Positions 19,443 to 30,634 of a stretch of 64,000 nucleotides of DNA are shown one piece after another. Made by a program: the position numbers and the translations under genes. Source of the DNA: Diadema setosum (Eukaryota > Echinodermata > Echinoidea > Diadematoida > Diadematidae); assembly GCF_964275005.1 (NCBI RefSeq), contig NC_092688.1, positions 24,739,440-24,803,439 of the forward strand. The letters run 5' to 3'. Each line of letters begins with the position of its first letter. Position 1 is the first letter of the stretch. Below the pieces are notes generated by a model. It saw only the letters and a program-made list of their open reading frames with translations, was not told the origin of the DNA and ran no database searches.

Positions 19443-19560
19443 GTTGGTAACAAAACTTGGTAGCAGAACTTGGTAGCAACAGTTGGTAGCAACAGTTGGT
19501 AACAAAACTTGGTAGCAGAACTTGGTAACAAGAGTTGGTAGTAAATGTTGGTAACAAAAA
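19443..19560. repeat. 13-bp minisatellite
   Basis: About nine units of TTGGTAGCAACAG and close variants (TTGGTAACAAAAC, TTGGTAGCAGAAC). Minus-strand frames here read as repetitive LLPTFVTN-like peptide and are not genes. Confidence 0.9.
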
Positions 19561-19910
19561 TAGTGGACCAATCTAACATCCGCTACAAATGACGCTTGGG
19601 AGTGACATACTTTAAGTGATGTTGAACTTGGTATGTGTGCCGCTTGTGTTGGTGAGCTGCTTCTGACACAACATAATACATGGTAGCCTACAGACTAGTA
19701 GTTTTAATAATTTAAAGGGATCGTTGTAAACTGCAACAAAACGAACCCCGCCTACTCGGCCATCCTGACACGGCTCGCGGAGCCATTTGTACAGACAGTC
19801 AAATACACTCTCTTGATTCACGACGAGAAGGCGAGTTCGTCACAATATAATTATATAGTGTGAGAGATAGTTCCCTGGGTCCCGAACGTGCGCGGTGCCT
19901 CATTGTTGGT
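19561..19910. other. Spacer without recognised features
   Basis: No exon, terminal repeat or satellite was recognised here. Confidence 0.5.
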
Positions 19911-19985
19911 TGCATATATATTGAAAGAAATTGGACTTAGGCGGGACGTTGCTCTCGATCTTAGTCTCCCTTTTCTTTGTCAAGC

Positions 19986-20013
19986 TTTCGGCCCGTCATT
20001 AGGCCTTCGTCAG
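19986..20013 (-). ncRNA. Hammerhead-ribozyme-like motif, left end
   Basis: On the minus strand CTGACGA is followed by AGGCC, the loop TAATGAC, GGGCC and then GAAA. This matches the conserved hammerhead core CUGANGA - stem II - GAAA, with a paired stem II. It lies on the same strand as the endonuclease and at its 3' side. Stems I and III could not be defined with confidence. Confidence 0.55.
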
Positions 20014-20402
20014 GACCTACCAACAGAATAATTATTATATGAATAACATGATGTGTCATATAATATATAATGCAATTTCATATACCAATCTTCTAAATCA
20101 TTCCCTTTATATACACAAATCAATCATTCAATTCAATACAAATATCCAATCTAACCTCAAATCATCATCAGAATAACATCATATGTCCAAAAATATATAT
20201 ATAAATAAATTCTTATATCATAATGCTGCATATAATAATCATATTGTCTTATGATTCTTACCATAATGATCACAAACAGAATCATATGCATATATATCAT
20301 ATTCATATGTCTATTCGCATTGCGTATATGTATACATCCACATACACACACACACCCACACATATACGCACATTATATACATATTCACATACACACACAC
20401 AC

Positions 20403-20435
<33 letters not shown>

Positions 20436-21480
20436 ACTCCGGTTGATATAATGCTATCTTAATCAACATATCATCCTATATCTTTCTTATATTACCGAAA
20501 TAAAATAACCGTAACCCTGCCAAAATTATATCAACTCTTAGATCAGTTTCTATAATTTACCTGCGTGGGACTCGTATCCTTATCGTGCATCCTAGCACCG
20601 TGTGCTCATCTTCTGTTCAAAAAATACAGAAGTAACATTCGATCATTCATAATACCTCTTATTTTGCATATATAATCAAACATAATCATATTAAAACATC
20701 ACAAGATCATATATTCACAAATCCATCATACACTATTTTCCATATCATTCATATCCAAACAGATCAACTCGTGACGCTCAACAGCAATCATGAATCGTGT
20801 GATCATACAGTAAATATCAACAAAATTTCACAATAATAATATTCAATCATAATATCTATCATATTACATATAAATATACAGTCAGAAATAATCATATCAG
20901 AAATCGCAAATTCATACATTTTCCCAAATTCATCATTGTACACCATTATACATTTCATTCATATCAAATCACATAAACTTATTACACTCAACTTTATTCC
21001 TACATCTTGTAATCATACAATATATCAGTACATGCAAATGAAATCTCAATAATCACGATATATCTAACCTGAAATTTATTAGGGTGTTTTACCTGTATGT
21101 TGGGCTATATTTAGTCCTGTCTGGTCATGGCCGAGTTTTCTGCTACGGGTGTTTTACTGTGAGTCTGAAGTTAGAGTGAGGGGGTTCGGGATAAGAGCTA
21201 CAAAATGTATGTGGGGTTCATTGGTCAACGTTAATGCCATCGGGGGTCAGTGCTTTCAATTTCTTTATCCAGAAGGATTCTCTATGGAGGATTACTTGGC
21301 GGGATTTTGTTCTGATTGTTTCGATGCCTGTGATCTTTACATTGTCAATTGAGTGGTCGGGCTGGTTAAAGTGTGTTGTGTAGGGGAGGGTTTTCGCTTG
21401 TTGGGTGTATTGTAGTTAAGTATTTCCGATTTAGTGTTGCTGAATCTGGTGTACAAGGATGTTTCTGTCTTTCCCACGTA

Positions 21481-21509
21481 TTGACGAAGGCCTAATGACG
21501 GGCCGAAAG
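21481..21509 (+). ncRNA. Hammerhead-ribozyme-like motif, right end (degenerate)
   Basis: This is the inverted partner of the left motif, on the plus strand. Stem II and GAAA are kept but the core reads TTGACGA rather than CTGACGA, so it is probably inactive. Confidence 0.45.
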
Positions 21510-21570
21510 CTTGACAAATAAAAGGGAGACTAAGATCGAGAGCAACGTCCCGCCTCAGTCCAATTTCTTT

Positions 21571-21571
<1 letters not shown>

Positions 21572-21630
<59 letters not shown>
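21572..21630. repeat. (TA)n microsatellite
   Basis: TA run joined to the right end of the Penelope-like fragment. Confidence 0.9.
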
Positions 21631-21632
<2 letters not shown>

Positions 21633-21753
21633 TGTTGAGTATCAACACTTGAGAAAGGGCGGCGAGACGCTCGAAGATTTGTGTGCTGAAATAAACCGTT
21701 GGTGAATACTGTATGAACTTTGTTCAATTGTTGTTTCTTATCTTATTATACAG

Positions 21754-21954
21754 TATAATATTATAGATGATGACTGGCGGGGAAGGGAACATACCGAATG
21801 TTCCACCCGAAGGGTTTGAAATGCTATTGAGGGAGGTTATAAGTCCCGAGACGAAGTCGAGGGACTTATAGCCTCCCGAAATAGCATTTCAAACCCTGAG
21901 GGTCGAACGTTTGGTATGTTCCCGACAACAAAAGTCATCATCTGTTATATTATA
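21754..21954. repeat. 200-bp near-perfect palindrome (hairpin MITE)
   Basis: Left-arm pieces GATGATGACT, GGGAACATACC, AGGGTTTGAAATGCTATT and TATAAGTCCC recur inverted on the right as GGGACTTATA, AATAGCATTTCAAACCCT, GGTATGTTCCC and AGTCATCATC. The centre is near GACGAAGTC at 21855-21863. The ends merge into AT-rich TATAATATTATA and TTATATTATA. It has no coding capacity and is probably a foldback-type MITE. Confidence 0.8.
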
Positions 21955-22121
21955 TGGGTTAGTCAGATACCATCATTATCAATTGATTTCACGCTCTGAA
22001 AGTGGCGCATCAAACCGTACCTTACCTTATTGATATCATGGTACGCTTAACGTAAAGGTCTAGCAGGCGCACAACGCACTCGATCGTATGGCAAGCCTTT
22101 TTTACATTTAAAGTTAATTTG

Positions 22122-22690
22122 TGATATCACAAATTCCATTTTGTGATATCAAAAAATCAATTTTTGATATCAAGAATTCAATTTTTGATATCAAGAATTC
22201 AGTTTGTGATATCAAGAATAAAATTTGTGATATCATATATTCCCGTAAGTGTAGCACATGAACTTAATTTGTGATATCAAGAAATCGAATTTGTGATATC
22301 AAGAAATCGAATTTGTGATATCACAGAATCCATTTTTGATATCACAAATTCAATTTGTGATATCAGACATTCGAATTTGTGATATCAAAAATTCAATTTG
22401 TGATATCACTTAATGAATTTGCGATATCAGAAATTCGAATTCTTGATATCAAAAATAGGTTTCACGTGAAAAAACCAATGGTAATTCGTGATATCACAAA
22501 ATGAATTTTTGATATCACAAATTCGAATTTGTGATATCATGAAATAAATTTGTGATATCACTAATTTGAATTTGTGATATCAAGAATTCTTATTTGTGAT
22601 ATCAAAAATGCGAATTTCTGATATCACAAATTCCATTTTGTGATATCAACAATTGAATTATTGATATTACAAATTCGAATATGTGATATC
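22122..22690. repeat. GATATC short tandem repeat, left block
   Basis: About 27 loosely spaced units of 19-21 bp with core TTTGTGATATCAxxAATTC. Each unit is itself close to a palindrome. Confidence 0.9.
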
Positions 22691-22693
22691 AGT

Positions 22694-23275
22694 AATTCAC
22701 AGGAATTCGAGCGTTAGTTTTGCGCTGAAATTCAACTGTGAATTCGAGCGTTAGTTGAGCGCAGAAATACACAGGGATTTCGAGCGTTAGTTCAGTGCAG
22801 TAAATCCCTGTGAATTCGAGCGTTAGTTGAGAGCAGAAATACACAGGGATTTCGAGCGTTAGTTCAGATGCAGAAAATCGCTGTGAATTCGAGCATTAAT
22901 TTAGCGCAGAAATACAAAGTGAATTCGAGCGTTAGTTTTGCGCTGAAAATCAACTATGAATTCGAGCGTTAATTAAGCGCTAAAATTCACATGGAGTTCG
23001 AGTGTCAGTTCAGTGCAGAAAATCGTTGTGAATTCGAGCGTTAGTTTTGCGCTGAAATTCATCTGTGAATTCGAGCGTTACTTGAGCGCTGAAATACACA
23101 GGGAGTTCGAGCGTCAGTTCAGTGCAGAAAATCGCTGTGAATTCGAGCATCAGTTTAGCGCAGAAATACAAAGGGAATTCGAGCGTTAGTTTTGCGCTGG
23201 AATTCAACTGTGAATTCGAGCGCTTTTCTTCTCTTTTTTTCAGCGCAGAAATACACAGGGAATTGGAACATTAGT
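22694..23275. repeat. 37-bp tandem array, left arm
   Basis: About 15 units of GAATTCGAGCGTTAGTTTTG plus CGCTGAAATTCAACTGT, with variants such as GAGCGCAGAAATACACAGGG. Minus-strand frames across it read as a repetitive peptide and are not genes. Confidence 0.9.
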
Positions 23276-24467
23276 TTTGAGCTTATATTATGGAATGTAT
23301 ACTACTGCTAGCTTTTTTAGAATAATGTTCAAAATACAAATACATTGTAACTATATATGAGAGATTTTACACATCCATCATTCCCTAAATGATCATCAAG
23401 GTATATTCGATGAATTATTGATACAAATCATTTGTTTTGCAACATAATCATGAATTCAGTAATACTATAATTATGTTCACTTAGGGCCTACATTTAATTC
23501 ATCGTTTTGGTCCTCAAATTGTCATCTATTGCTACGTTATTGTTAATTATGATACATTTCTCATGTGATAATCCACCATACAGTAAGACTCTTCCACCAA
23601 ATCGATGATAATTGTGTGGTTGTATGTGCATGTGTGTTATAAAAGCATACCACGTGTTTGTATTGCGGAGGACCGACCGATGGCAATCACCCCTTTGGTC
23701 TGTGTATGTCAGCAGCGGAGAATAAGATAGGGAGACTTGACTCATGCAGGGTGCGGAGAGGGAGTCGTAAAGCTGCCAAATGTCCACCACTGGTGTCGGA
23801 TGGTGGTCACATACAGCAAAGTGTTTCTCCTAAAGACATTTTCTCACTCCTCAAAAATCACTCCTCCAGAACAAAGGGGTGTATCCATTAAGACCAATAG
23901 TGTTGGGTGTACAGTTTGCCTGCCCCAATATGTTTATGATTTTGCAAAATAATTTAAAGTGTAATCTATTATAGGCAAGTTTATTCAAGAACCAAAACCG
24001 GAGAGAACAAAACTGGAATGCACAAGCCCAAAAGTCTTCAGACCAGAGCAAGAAGAGTGAAGATATCCAGATCTTCCGAGGAGTTTATGCAGCAGTATGC
24101 ATGGCAAACAAACAGTTAGAATTTGTAGTAAGAAAAAAGCAGTGGTACGAAGGACTTCAATTTTGTTAATCTGCGCAAAGAGAAACGCAAACAAAAGTTG
24201 TAAGTCAACCAGTCTCTGCCAAATCAGTGGCGAGAAATGGAGAAAAATAAAAATATAATAATATGTTACTTTCAAGTAATTGACAACATATCAATAATGG
24301 CATTTTAGATATGTTGCTAAACGATTTATTTTCATCGATTCCTTTAAAACCAATTCCTAATCACTTTAAATGAAGACGAGTTGCTAAAACTCTTCATTTA
24401 GGTGTTTTTTTTTTTTTGGTAACTATCGTTTATACTATGTAAATATAACACCTGGAATGTCATAGCA
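23276..24467. other. Unique centre of the inverted satellite structure
   Basis: About 1.2 kb of non-repetitive sequence between the inverted 37-bp arrays. A plus frame at 23658-23891 encodes MYCGGPTDG, KCPPLVSDGG and SVSPKDIFSLL with several cysteines. I do not recognise it, and no splice context decides whether it is coding. Confidence 0.4.
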
Positions 24468-24925
24468 ATTTCTGCGCTAAACTAATGCTCGAATTCACAG
24501 TGTATTTCTGCGCTCAACTAACGCTGGAATTCACAGTTAAATTTCAGCGCCAAACTACTGCTCGAATTCCCTGTGTATTTCTGCGCTCAACTAACGCTCG
24601 AATTCACAGTTAAATTTCAGGGCAAAACTAATGCTCGAATTCTCTGTGTATTTCTGCGCTCAACTAACGCTGGAATTCACAGTTAAATTTCAGCGCCAAA
24701 CTAATGCGTATTTTTGCGCCCAATTAACGCTCGAATTCACAGCTGAATTTCAGCGCAAAACTAATGCTCGAATTCCGTGTGTATTTCTGCGCTCAACTAA
24801 CGCTCAAATTCCCGTTGGTTTTCTGCACTTAACTAAAGCTCGAATTCCCTGTGTATTTCTGCGCTCAACTAACGCTAGAATTTACTGTTGAATTTCAGCG
24901 CAAAACTAATGCTCGAAATCAAATG
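24468..24925. repeat. 37-bp tandem array, right arm (inverted)
   Basis: About 12 units of the reverse complement of the left array, for example AACTAACGCTCGAATTCACA and TTTCTGCGCTC. Confidence 0.9.
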
Positions 24926-24967
24926 ATTTATTTGCGAAAGATGTGCTGAAATTCCATGTAAATTAAT

Positions 24968-25235
24968 GATATCGCGATGGAATTAGTGATATCACAAAAT
25001 GTATTTCTTGATATCAAGAATGTGAATTCGTGATATCTCGAATTGAATTTGTGACATCACGAATTGAATTTGTGATATCACGAATTTAATTTGTGATATC
25101 ACTAATTCGATTTCGTGATATCAAAAATTGGTTTTACGTGATAAAGCAATGGGTATTTGTGATATCAAAAATTGAATTTGTGATATCAGAAATTCGAATT
25201 TTTGATATCACGAAATGGAATTCGTGATATCAGAA
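24968..25235. repeat. GATATC short tandem repeat, right block
   Basis: About 13 units of the same GATATC-bearing family as at 22122-22690, shorter and more diverged. Confidence 0.85.
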
Positions 25236-25440
25236 AATCTTTTTAAAAAGTAAAGTATGATCGCGCTAGCTAGCTCGCGCAGAGCCAAATTCACTGTGCG
25301 CGCGGGTATTTGTTACGTGAAAATGTTTTCCCATGGGAGAACATAACAAGAATGTTCGCCCATGGGCGAACATAACGAGTGTACCTCCATCGCGTGACTG
25401 TGTTTACCCAATCACTAACCGGTATTTGACTAACCCATTT

Positions 25441-26337
25441 AATATTATATTATGTTACCCTCCGCATTATTTGTGCATGTGTAAGCTATGACAACACTGC
25501 TGTCACACACATATTTTTGAAAGTAATTTTTCGTACATTATTCATTGCTCTCTTTCCCCCTATTTTTCTACAAACTTTCTTTACCTTCTTCCTTTCTCTC
25601 TCTCTCTCTCTCTCCACACTTATCTTTCCTTTACTATGTTTTTCAGCTTCAAGTCCCATTTATATAGGTGCTAATTCTTTATGTGATTTTCAACGTGCTT
25701 TGATGGAATTCTTAATTGTACGTATTTTGTTTTACAGTGTATGATATATTATGCTTTACAATTCTGCCATGCTGTTAGGAATTTCACTTTTTATTTCATT
25801 TCTATGTCAATTCATATGTAGGCTCACAACGTAGTCTTCGGACTCTTTAATGAGTACAAATAAAAGCCAAATTGAATGAATGAATGAATTGTCATATCGG
25901 TTTTGACAAGTGATGAGCGAAAGTGATATACAATATTTGCCTACAGATATTCACCTCGCTCATTGTGCGGTGTTGTACGATGGCTATCTCGTGAGCCATG
26001 AGGGCGGATAAGATATTTGTTTGATTCAGTAATAACTACTAAGCTGTTCCAGCTTGCGATAGATTATTTCTCTGAACTTGAATTTCAATTTGAATAACAT
26101 CAATACCAGCTAATGAGCATTCGAATCGGGTGGTTGATAAAGGTATGATAAAGGTATGATATCGTGGCACAAAAGCTTTCGCGTAAAGTTATGAAACCCA
26201 AGTTACACAAAGGAGCAGAAATGCCTTTGAAAGATAAATTTTCTCACACTTATATCAAAGATAAAATCTACTGGACCATAATCTGGATTTTCTCAGTTAC
26301 GTGTACTAGCGTTTGACGTGATGGATCATGTATTTAA
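25441..26337. other. Spacer with a probable LINE 3' end
   Basis: Contains a (TC)n run at 25594-25613 and, near 25850-25892, ATAAAAGCC followed by GAATGAATGAATGAATTG. A short tandem tail of this kind is typical of CR1/L2-type LINE 3' ends. No reverse transcriptase remains. Confidence 0.45.
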
Positions 26338-26867
26338 AGGAAACCAAAACCAAAATATAAGTGAGGATTGAGTGAAATGAGCAATATTAGTAGAACACAT
26401 GGATGAGAGTTTGAGGAAATTGGATAATTGATTCAAAAGATGAAGATGTCGGTGCAGGCATAGCTGGATAAGAAGGCTTCTAGAGTTTATGACGTCATTA
26501 TGGACAAAACAATTACACAGACAATGAATAAAAAGGGGCATTCCATTACTCACGAAAAGTACACATTTCATCGACTTGGTCCTTAATTATGGTCAGGAAA
26601 ATATATTATTTTCACCCTGCGTTGGAGACTTGGGTCAAGTGCTCTTTTATTATACTATAAAATCAAAAGTGTGTTGATTTTTCTTTACGTCTTCTTTGTT
26701 GTCGATAATGAATACATGGACTGTAGTAATGGTCTACACCCAGCGACGACGACACTGAAACTTTTACGAATTCACAACTTTTCAAACGATTGTACCATCT
26801 CCCTCAAACTTTCTTTGATGTGTTCTGCTATCACTCAGTCCACATTGTACTTGGCTTTCGGTTTCCT
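26338..26867. mobile_element. 530-bp MITE with TTAA target duplication
   Basis: The element starts AGGAAACC and ends GGTTTCCT, with TTAA on both sides (26334-26337 and 26868-26871). Inverted similarity extends inward over about 100 bp (AGAACACAT and GTTTGAGG in both arms). TTAA suggests a piggyBac or Kolobok source. The short frames on each strand are mirror images of one another and are not genes. Confidence 0.75.
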
Positions 26868-27324
26868 TTAAGGATAAGGTTAGTATTTCAGTGTTGAAGT
26901 TTATCGTATCAAAAACAATAACAACAACAACAACAACGCTGATAATACTGTTTTCAGTGGCGACAATGATTTGTCTTTAATGATCCTTCCTCCAAGTTTA
27001 CTTGTTGATGACATGTGCAAACGTAATAATGTTTATATTCCTAAATAACTGTCAATGGGATGAAAGAGTTCGTACGGTAATTATGTGTTTAATACACACC
27101 ATTTTACCCTCTCAATTTTCATATCTTGAGCCGAGTGAGAACACTCAAATGTGATAAATTGCATATCAATGGGGAAGTGCTTGAACTGTAGGATTTTATT
27201 GCCATACTAGCGCCCTCTCGAGAAATAAATGACATCTACTCAAGTTTGTGTTTGGTTTTCTGAAATATAAGCAGTGAACTTCACATGAATGTTCATAACA
27301 GTAATTCAGTTATACAACACAATT

Positions 27325-27958
27325 TGTGACCCTGCACCTCAAAACAAACAAAAAGTCGCCAGACATGAATTTCTAGTTAATACCATATTCTGAAAGAGCA
27401 GACTTTAAGCTTTAAAATGACGTATAACACAAACTCAGGAAAAGTGTGAACTGAGAAAAGAGACTCTGAAGTACAGTGTCTATTCAAGCGCTTAATCTTT
27501 ACCAAACCGTGCTGGCTGTGCGATGAATGGGACAAAAAACAGGAAGTAAACCACCAGAGTGACAACAATGAAGGGATTATCAGATTAAACTGAAATTAAG
27601 CATGCCTCATTAACACATTCTATTCATAATTAATGCCAACTTTCAAAGCAGTAGCACTATCCTTTCAAAAGGTATTAGAGGTGAAAGTGAAGAGTGTGGA
27701 CAAAGTTTTTCAGAAATGAAAAAGGGATTCTAAAGACACACCTAATCACACTATTCTACCAAAAATGTTCGAGATAAACTGCTAAAAAGACACACTTTCC
27801 TGCCCGTGTTATGATACCAAATTTTAGCATAATGTAAAAGAAGACCCGCTCTTTCAGAAAATATGAAAAAGTCAAGTTTGGCTAGGTTGACCCATTTGCA
27901 GTCCTCACGCAAAATCAGTGTGTGCGACTTTATGTTTGTTTTGAGGTGCACGGTCACA
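27325..27958. mobile_element. TGTGACC MITE, copy 2
   Basis: Inverted termini TGTGACCCTGCACCTCAAAA and TGTGACCGTGCACCTCAAAA, with the family interior (AGAGCAGACTTTAAGC, ATTCAAGCGCTTAATC, CACACTTTCCTGCC). The flanks are TT rather than TA. The 60-residue frames found in each copy (CFLSHSSHSQHG) are the same non-coding interior. Confidence 0.8.
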
Positions 27959-30399
27959 TTTAATACGCAAGTAAGTTGTTGTGTTCATGTTTTTCATCTA
28001 TTTCATCATAGTTAATCAGGTATCATGTTTTTACAACGTGCTGCTTAACGTGCTTTTCACCCTATGTGATCACTCACTAAATCACTCATTTAGTTAAGCT
28101 TGAAGCCACTTTCATAGTTGAATTAATACACTACATAACATGTCTGTAAACCGATTTTCTCTTTTGTTAATAAACAGGACACAAATTGATTACTTTAAAG
28201 CGAATATTCATACAACAATCAGGCATTGTATATAGAACAAAGAAACAAAATGAGGGAAAACCAAACATGGGATGGAAGGGAGAGGTATAGAGTAGAAGAC
28301 AGTAATACATGCTTGAAGTCACTACAAATGGGATGCTAATCCGGACAAACATTTAACATTAAAAAAAATCCAATATACTCTAATCTAGTCTATTAAGTAG
28401 GAACAAAGTAATATCTTTGATCAAATAATCATGATTTTAATCATATTTTTTTCCGTTTCATGAGTTACAATAAAAAAATAATAATCTTTTTTATTAAAGC
28501 TAATGCAGCATAATACTGTTGCTGTTTGAACCTAGCAAATATCTGCCAAATTTAACATGCCATAACAATAACAAAAAAGCAGCAATTGAATCAGAAATCA
28601 GAATTTAATCAGAATTGAATCAGAAAGTGGAGAGATTTGAAAAAGTAAATTGAATCATAGAGGTAAAGGGAAACTCATGTAGTAGGAGCGACATGATATT
28701 TCAAGCATTTAGTATTCATGATGATAAGATCAATAGCATCATGACATATTCAACGAAACACCGTCCATATTATAAAATATTTTACCAAGTAATAAGTTCT
28801 ATGCAAATTTACAAGAAATGTACAGTGACTGCTTTCGGTGTTGTGTGTAGTGCAATGTATCTGCAAAGATACTGACCTGGTGCGTTTCATCTCATTAATT
28901 GTTAATTAGTCTGGTTACAATGTCAGCATCCACGTACTTATCATGACCTTGTTTAATAGTAGAATCATACAGTAGCTATATAGTGCGAGGCATTTGCATG
29001 CACAAACATGAATGAATAGATTCCATAGTCTAGAGTTAAAGATAAAACATCAGTCACTGAGAGCAACTGTCCCTTGATAGATTATTGACTTTTCCTATGC
29101 GAGATCACGAACTGTACACATAATGCTTTGTAGAAAAAAAAAAGTCCACATTTTCTTTTAACGATATAAGTTCCAAATGAGGAGAATTTTATATCTTTTT
29201 CATTACATACTAGAATTCAATTAGTCAGCAGTTATGAAGTAAGAAGACAACCTATGGCTGTTCACAAAATTACACAATGTGAAATGATTGTTGTATCTAC
29301 AAATAAAAATCAATGTTGTAAAAAAAGGAAGACACTATCGAGCAATTCACAGCTCATTCATTAGTGTTCATTAACTCTTTTTATGATTTGTTCCATAATC
29401 CTCTCGTATAACCATTCTCGGTTGATTTGATAGTGTGACCGATAGCAGAGTTTCATGTAAACATGTAGAGCTTACAATTCTATGTGAGTTTCACCAATTG
29501 AAACGAAACGTCCTTTGTGACGTTAGTTGATTTGCTGAGCTACAAACTGAGAGGGAATCCTAGTGTGAAGGTAGCACGACAGCGTCACTGGAAAGGTATC
29601 TTTTTTATTTTTTTTTTCCAGTCGGAAATCACGAATGTGAAGGAAATTCAAATCGGAAAGAAACATTTCTTTTTTTATGGTTCTTACTGTTTTTGTCCTG
29701 CCAGTATGTTCTTGCCCGTGTATCCACTTTGCACAGGGAATTTAACATTATTTTGGAAATGATTCCTACTGAGGCAAAAGGTTTTTGTTTTTAATCATTT
29801 TGATTCATCCCTGAAATTACCACGCTTGATTCCTATCAGATTAATGTGGTTTTGATATCTAAAGTGATTTCTCATGGCATGGAAGGTACATTTACCACCC
29901 ACTTATCATTCTATTGTTTACTGTATTCCAATTCTAATTCCAATTTCAATCTATTTTTTCCACATTTCTCAATGAAAATACATCAAACATAACAAAGCAA
30001 AATGATACATGATATCCAGCTAGGATGCACAATAGACTATTGCAAACATAATAGAACATGATGGTCAATCTATGAAAGTTGAATCTAAGTATAAACGCTG
30101 ACGATGGAACCTACTGAAAAGCAAGTTTGTTAAGCGTAATTCCCAGTATTAAAACAGAGTGTAAAGATCAAAATAAGGAGCACTAATACAACATAGGACG
30201 AGAGTACAGAAAAAACAACAACTGTGGAATACAGCCAATTCTTTTCAAATAAAAGTAGGAAAACGAATAAACCATTATTATTATTATTATTATCGTTATT
30301 ATTATTATTAGTAGTAGTAGTATCAGTTGTTATCATCGCAATGTTAACAGTGAAGTTTTATAGTTTAAATTTAACAATTAGAAAACTATACAGTTCGTA
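27959..30399. other. Spacer between duplication units
   Basis: AT-rich sequence without a supported exon or transposon end. A (TTA)n/(TAG)n microsatellite lies at 30273-30330, just before unit B. Confidence 0.5.
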
Positions 30400-30634
30400 T
30401 ACAAAACATAACGTTAACAGTTCAATAATGATCTACCAGCCAGTTGCAATGAAATGTGGAAAACAATACCAGCTGTTACCGCTGTTACCGTTGATACTTA
30501 CAGTGCAATAGATGCATAGGACATGGTAAAATAAAGAAAAAGTGAATACATGTGAATCCTCAGAGAAGCTAGAACGTTGCTTCCTTATACATAAGCAAAA
30601 TGTAGGTCAGGCCTTCAGGCGTCTAGTTTTCGTG

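Larger units (their letters stand above)
19914..21578 (-). mobile_element. Truncated Penelope-like element with inverted ends
   Basis: The minus strand encodes part of a GIY-YIG endonuclease of the Penelope type near 21230-21480. Recognisable pieces are YVGKTETSLYTRF, HFNQPDHSIDNV and the closing RESFWIKKLKALTPDGIN. No reverse transcriptase domain is seen, so it is a broken, 5'-truncated fragment. About 97 bp at the left (19914-20012) recur inverted at the right (21481-21577). Each carries a hammerhead-ribozyme-like core, a known feature of Penelope terminal repeats. The AT-rich middle has CA runs at 20340-20437. Confidence 0.75.
21955..25440. mobile_element. Nested inverted satellite (foldback-like) structure
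   Basis: The outer edges TGGGTTAGTCAGATACC (21954-21970) and GGTATTTGACTAACCCA (about 25422-25438) are inverse matches. Inside them, in mirror order, are GATATC-bearing short repeats (22122-22690; 24968-25235), 37-bp repeats (22694-23275; 24468-24925, inverted) and a roughly 1.2-kb unique centre. Mirror order plus an inverse edge match suggest one foldback-like mobile unit of about 3.5 kb. No transposase is visible. Confidence 0.6.

Noticed and set aside
23010-23207. Repetitive frame (LTLEFPLYFCA type) and its counterpart at 24631-24891
   Set aside because: They are translations of the 37-bp satellite arrays.
22122-25235. CRISPR-like regular repeats
   Set aside because: Repeats are adjacent degenerate satellites without unique spacers, in a eukaryotic context with no cas genes.
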